Shown here: piece after piece, positions 33,047 through 36,787 of the stretch
Layout of the letters: each line of letters starts with the position of its first letter
How positions within the stretch are numbered: the stretch's first letter is position 1
The notes under the pieces: model-generated
What the model was told of the DNA's origin: nothing
Seen by the model: the letters and a program-made list of their open reading frames with translations, nothing else
The model's database searches: none
From: Actinomycetota bacterium
GTDB lineage: Bacteria > Actinomycetota > Acidimicrobiia > Acidimicrobiales > Ilumatobacteraceae
Length of the DNA: 36,787 nt
Assembly (NCBI GenBank): GCA_026393655.1
Contig: JAPKZT010000280.1
Location: 1-36,787, forward strand
Direction: 5' to 3'
Program-made: the position numbers and the translations under genes

Positions 33047-36000
33047 TTAACCGATATAAACGCTGTCACCGTAAGACGCACGAAGTCTTCCCATTACGCG
33101 ATCAATATCAACATTAAACTCATCAGGCAAACGCAACGCAGTAGTACCGATGTGCAATTGAACTGGTGTCTGCCCAGTGTGCTCACGCAATAAATCTCGC
33201 AACTCGTTGAGATCCTCTGGCGACGGCGAAACTCCTGGCAAGTCAATATGCACACTCAAATCACTCGCCCGCATCGGTTCGACGATTTGAATTTCTTGAG
33301 CATTGAACGCAATCAATGATTCATCGCGTCGGTCAAGTCGACCACGAACCAAGACGATCTTGTCTTCTTCGATTAGATGACCAAATTTTTCATAAGTTTT
33401 CGGAAACACCGTTACTTCAATTGAGCCTTGCAAATCTTCTATTTTTAGGATCGCCATTTGTGCACCCTTGCGCGTGAACTTTCGGTCAACAGAAGTGATT
33501 ACTCCGCCTAGTTTCAAGAATGCACCATCTGCTTTTTCTTCAAGATCAATTAACGAACACTCGACCTTTCGACGCAACTGTCCTTCGACTCCACGCAATG
33601 GATGATCAGAAACATAGAGTCCAAGCATCTCGCGCTCAATTTTGAGTTGTTCTGACTTCTCATAATTAATTTGCGGAATCTCTATTCGCTCAGAATAACC
33701 AGACCCTGAACCATCGTTATCGCCGAACAGACTCATCACCCCTTGATCGCGCTCACGGCGTCGCAACAATGTGTTTTCAATTATCGGTTCGAATACTGCA
33801 AGCAATCCCTTACGCGGGTGGCCAAGCGAATCAAATGCACCAGCCTTGATCAGCGATTCGACAGTTCGTTTATTGAGCGTCGAAATTGGCGCACGGTCAG
33901 CGAAATCATAGAAAGAAGTGAATGGTTGATTATTGCGTCGATATTCAACCAAATTAGTTATCAGCGCCTCACCTACGTTGCGAATCGCCGACAAACCAAA
34001 ACTTATAACTTTCTGATCGCCATCAATTATCGGAACAAAGTCAACTCCTGATGTATTGATATCGGGTGTTCGCACGACAATGTCACTGGCTCGAGCGTCT
34101 GCGAGAAACACTGCTGCGCGTTCGTAGTTTGCTTTAACGCTTGTCAGTAGACATGCGATGTATTCGACTGGATAATGTGCTTTGAGATAGGCAGTTTGAT
34201 ATGCAAGAAAGCCGTAGCCATAAGCGTGGCTCTTACCAAATGCGTAGTCTGCAAAATGCTCGATTGAGTCGAATAGTTTTTCGCCCAACACGGGTCCGTA
34301 TCCCATGTCAACGCAACCACTCTCAAAACTCACACGCTCTTTGGCCATGTCATCGCGGTTCTTTTTGCCACAAGCCTTGCGCAAGTCGTCTGCTTTTTCA
34401 AGGCTGTACCCAGCGAATTTTTGAGCAACGCGCATCATGCTCTCTTGATAGATCATCAAACCATATGTATCACCGAGTAACTCTTGGGCGTCTGGGTGAA
34501 ACAACTCTGGCTGCTTGCGACCGTTCTTGAAGTCAGCAAAATCATTGTGCATATTTGCCGCCATCGGGCCGGGTCGATACAGCGCAACGATGGCCGCCAA
34601 ATCATCCAATGTGCTCGGCACCATACTGCGAACTAGTGCGCGAATATTCGTTGACTCAAGTTGGAACACCCCGATGGTGTCACCGCGACGAAGCAACTCA
34701 AATGTCTTCGCATCATCAAACGAGACATTGTCAATATCAAAATCAGGGTCACGTAATTCTTGAATCATTTTATTCGTATCAGTAATCACATCTAAGTTTC
34801 GTAAGCCGAGAATGTCCATTTTCAAAAGACCAAGTTCTTCGACGGCATGCATCTCGTATTGCGTCACGATTGGCGCAAGTTCGGCGTCTTGACCCGACTC
34901 GGCTTTTCGTTGAATCGGCAAATACTGTGTGAGTTTTTCTTTGGTGATCACTACTGCTGCTGCGTGAATACCAACATTACGTTTTAGGCCTTCTAGACCA
35001 CGGGCAACATCCAACACCCGCTTTACATCTGGGTCGAGGTCATAAAGCGAACGTAACTCACTGGCTGCTTTGTACCCTGCTGAATGTTTGTCATTTTCTT
35101 CAAAGCAATATTTAAGAGGAGTATCGCGACCCATCACAACGGGTGGCATCAACTTGGCAATCTTGTCGCCTAATCCGTAAGGGAATCCAAGGACTCTCGC
35201 TGCATCGCGCACCGAGTTGCGGGCCTTAATCGTGCCAAACGTAATAATCTGCGCTACGTGGTCACGGCCGTATTTAGTTGAAGCGTAACGAATCATCTCA
35301 TCGCGATATCGCGAGTCAAAGTCCATGTCGATATCAGGCATGCTGCGTCGCCCAGGATTCAAGAACCGTTCAAAAAGTAAGTCGTAGCGAATCGGGTCGA
35401 GATCGGTTATTCGCAATGAATACGCAACAGCGCAACCTGCAGCCGACCCACGACCAGGCCCGACACGAATTGATTGATCTCGCGCATAACGAACAAGATC
35501 CCAAACAATCAAGAAATAAGAACTGAATCCCATTGTTTTGATCGTTGCTAGTTCGTATGCAACGCGCTCAACGACATTGTCCGGCAGTTTTTCGCCCCAT
35601 CGTTGTTGAGCACCGAGCCAAGTTAGGTGTTCAAGATATGCATGATCGTTAGCAAACCCTTCAGGAATTGGAAAGTCAGGCAACACTGGCACACCAAAAT
35701 CAATTTGAACTTTTGCGCGCTCGGCTATCCAAAGAGTGTTGTCACACGCAGTTATCTGCTCGCGAAACAGCCAACGCATTTCTTTGGCAGATTTCAAATA
35801 GTGCTCTTGGCCTTCAAATTTTAAACGATTCGGATCGGCAATAGTGCTGCCAGTTTGCACACACAGCAGTGCATCGTGAGAATGACTGTCGTCGCGGTGG
35901 GTGTAGTGACAGTCGTTTGTAGCCAATAACGGCGCACCAATTTTTTTGCCAATTTCAATCAGCTTTGGATTAGTTTCAATCTGCAACGGAATCCCATGAT

Positions 36001-36571
36001 CTTGCAACTCGATAAAAAAATTATCTTTGCCGAAAATATCTTGAAGTCGAGCAGCAGTTTTTAAGGCCTCTTCTTCTTTACCGTTTTTAAGTGCTTGCAA
36101 CACATGACCGCCCAGACAGCCAGAAGTTGCGATCAAACCTTCGTGAAATTTAGTCAGCAACTCCCAATCCATTCGTGGCTGGTAGTAGTAACCCTCAAGA
36201 AAAGCCAAACTAGCTAACTGAATTAAATTTTGATATCCAGTGTTATTCTCGGCGAGCAAAGTTAAGTGATAGTAAAGTTTTTTGCCCGCTTCGGTGTCGC
36301 CTCCGCTGTCATCTAGTTTTCCGCGACGAGTTGGGCGCTCAGTTCGTGTTTCAAAAGCCATATAGGCCTCTGTGCCGATTATCGGTTTGATTCCACGTTT
36401 GGTGCACTCTTTATAAAAATCGATAACACCATACATGTTGCCGTGATCCGTGATTCCTAACGCTTTTTGCGAATCATTGACCGCACAATCAACAAGTTCG
36501 TCTAGACGTGACGCACCGTCAAGCATTGAGAATTCTGTATGAACATGGAGATGAGTGAACGAATCACCCAT
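33047..36571 (-). CDS. dnaE: DNA polymerase III alpha subunit, DnaE1 type
   Basis: Replicative polymerase. The 1174-residue protein has an N-terminal PHP domain with all nine metal-binding residue types in place (His9, His11, Asp18, His43, Glu68, His102, Cys152, Asp220, His222), matching those of mycobacterial DnaE1, so the PHP 3'-5' proofreading exonuclease is predicted active. The polymerase core has GPGRGSAAGC and catalytic Asp413/Asp415 in PDIDMDFD; FGKSHAYGYG, a helix-hairpin-helix region (about 830-900) and the OB fold (GGVITSVDRKFTRKG, about 1020-1090) follow. Its ATG overlaps the bpa stop by one base (TAATG), which suggests coupled translation. No Shine-Dalgarno sequence stands out. 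Confidence 0.98.
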   Translation of the reverse strand: MGDSFTHLHVHTEFSMLDGASRLDELVDCAVNDSQKALGITDHGNMYGVIDFYKECTKRGIKPIIGTEAYMAFETRTERPTRRGKLDDSGGDTEAGKKLYYHLTLLAENNTGYQNLIQLASLAFLEGYYYQPRMDWELLTKFHEGLIATSGCLGGHVLQALKNGKEEEALKTAARLQDIFGKDNFFIELQDHGIPLQIETNPKLIEIGKKIGAPLLATNDCHYTHRDDSHSHDALLCVQTGSTIADPNRLKFEGQEHYLKSAKEMRWLFREQITACDNTLWIAERAKVQIDFGVPVLPDFPIPEGFANDHAYLEHLTWLGAQQRWGEKLPDNVVERVAYELATIKTMGFSSYFLIVWDLVRYARDQSIRVGPGRGSAAGCAVAYSLRITDLDPIRYDLLFERFLNPGRRSMPDIDMDFDSRYRDEMIRYASTKYGRDHVAQIITFGTIKARNSVRDAARVLGFPYGLGDKIAKLMPPVVMGRDTPLKYCFEENDKHSAGYKAASELRSLYDLDPDVKRVLDVARGLEGLKRNVGIHAAAVVITKEKLTQYLPIQRKAESGQDAELAPIVTQYEMHAVEELGLLKMDILGLRNLDVITDTNKMIQELRDPDFDIDNVSFDDAKTFELLRRGDTIGVFQLESTNIRALVRSMVPSTLDDLAAIVALYRPGPMAANMHNDFADFKNGRKQPELFHPDAQELLGDTYGLMIYQESMMRVAQKFAGYSLEKADDLRKACGKKNRDDMAKERVSFESGCVDMGYGPVLGEKLFDSIEHFADYAFGKSHAYGYGFLAYQTAYLKAHYPVEYIACLLTSVKANYERAAVFLADARASDIVVRTPDINTSGVDFVPIIDGDQKVISFGLSAIRNVGEALITNLVEYRRNNQPFTSFYDFADRAPISTLNKRTVESLIKAGAFDSLGHPRKGLLAVFEPIIENTLLRRRERDQGVMSLFGDNDGSGSGYSERIEIPQINYEKSEQLKIEREMLGLYVSDHPLRGVEGQLRRKVECSLIDLEEKADGAFLKLGGVITSVDRKFTRKGAQMAILKIEDLQGSIEVTVFPKTYEKFGHLIEEDKIVLVRGRLDRRDESLIAFNAQEIQIVEPMRASDLSVHIDLPGVSPSPEDLNELRDLLREHTGQTPVQLHIGTTALRLPDEFNVDIDRVMGRLRASYGDSVYIG

Positions 36572-36787
36572 TACAAATATGTTCCGGGGCGATCTCCTGG
36601 CTGCGCACTTGATGCTTCGCCTGATTGAATTTGCTTTTGCTCTGACTGTTGACGCATTGAAAGTTGTTGCGCAAACATCGTTGCTTGAATACCGTGGAAT
36701 AAACCTTCAAGCCAACCGACAAGTTGAGCTTTGGCTATCCGCAATTCGGCATCAGACGGAATATCACCATCCTTGAACGGCAGTGCA
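36571..36787 (-). CDS. bpa: Bacterial proteasome activator Bpa, C-terminal part (cut by window edge)
   Basis: The frame is open from the window edge to a TAA at 36571-36573 and gives the last 71 residues. They match the C-terminal half of Bpa (DUF2587, Rv3780 of M. tuberculosis): LPFKDGDIPSDAELRIAKAQ and LVGWLEGLFHGIQATMFAQQ are nearly identical to the mycobacterial protein. Bpa forms a 12-subunit ring that opens the 20S proteasome gate without ATP through a C-terminal GQYL motif; here the end is GTYL, so the penultimate Tyr and final Leu are kept and Gln is replaced by Thr. The stop overlaps the dnaE start by one base. No ORF-length start is visible because the N-terminus lies beyond the window. 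Confidence 0.93.
   Translation of the reverse strand, partial: ALPFKDGDIPSDAELRIAKAQLVGWLEGLFHGIQATMFAQQLSMRQQSEQKQIQSGEASSAQPGDRPGTYL

Noticed and set aside
1..36787. Mobile elements, prophage or defence island
   Set aside because: No transposase, integrase, phage or restriction-type genes were seen; gene order and composition look uniform and core-like.

Overview
The window is a contiguous piece of bacterial chromosome that reads as an actinobacterium of moderate-to-low GC (mid-40s by eye). It carries a set of actinobacterial marker genes: mycothiol ligase MshC, an F420:NADPH oxidoreductase, an InhA-type enoyl-ACP reductase, the phosphatidylinositol mannoside genes (PIP synthase, PatA, PimA), an Ap4A-phosphorylase-type HIT protein and the proteasome activator Bpa. 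The low GC, short spacers and retained queA-tgt pair would suit a planktonic Acidimicrobiia-like lineage, but that placement is an inference and no rRNA gene is present to test it. I saw no tRNA, rRNA, insertion sequence, phage gene or CRISPR array, and no spacer exceeds about 100 bases.

Layout. Almost everything is on the minus strand, so transcription runs from high to low coordinates. 36787-31689: bpa (partial), dnaE, a conserved protein of unknown function and a nitroreductase. 27340-31675 is a plus-strand island: fabI/inhA, an exported subtilisin-like protease and a YyaL-type thioredoxin-domain protein, tightly packed. 27234-24647: npdG, mshC, plsC. 24618-17751: thrS, HIT, a small membrane protein, PIP synthase, patA, a plus-strand LLM-type flavin/F420 oxidoreductase, then pimA. 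17697-15127: lemA, htpX and a DUF3048 lipoprotein. 15066-12336: pdxS, pdxT, yebC, bcp. 12322-4759: ruvC-ruvA-ruvB-queA-tgt-yajC-secD-secF. 4718-1: relA, hisS, aspS (partial).

How the genes fit together. The thrS-HIT-PIP synthase-patA-pimA block and the pdxST-yebC-ruvCAB-secDF-relA block follow the order known from mycobacteria and relatives. Two differences stand out: queA and tgt still sit between ruvB and yajC (as queA-tgt sits beside yajC-secDF in E. coli), and a peroxiredoxin lies between yebC and ruvC. Phospholipid and PIM synthesis, mycothiol and F420 redox chemistry, PLP synthesis, Holliday-junction resolution, tRNA queuosine modification, Sec export and the stringent response are all represented. 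The Bpa tail implies a Pup-proteasome system elsewhere in the genome.

Structure beyond genes. (1) Several genes lacking a Shine-Dalgarno sequence have TANNNT 6-7 bases before the start codon, the arrangement expected of leaderless transcripts. (2) Short tandem duplications of 9-13 bp, mutually different but partly sharing the core TAGCTGTCT, sit at gene borders, often including stop codons. I did not find a wholly new multi-gene system; the least explained genes are at 32320-32976 and 21637-22143.
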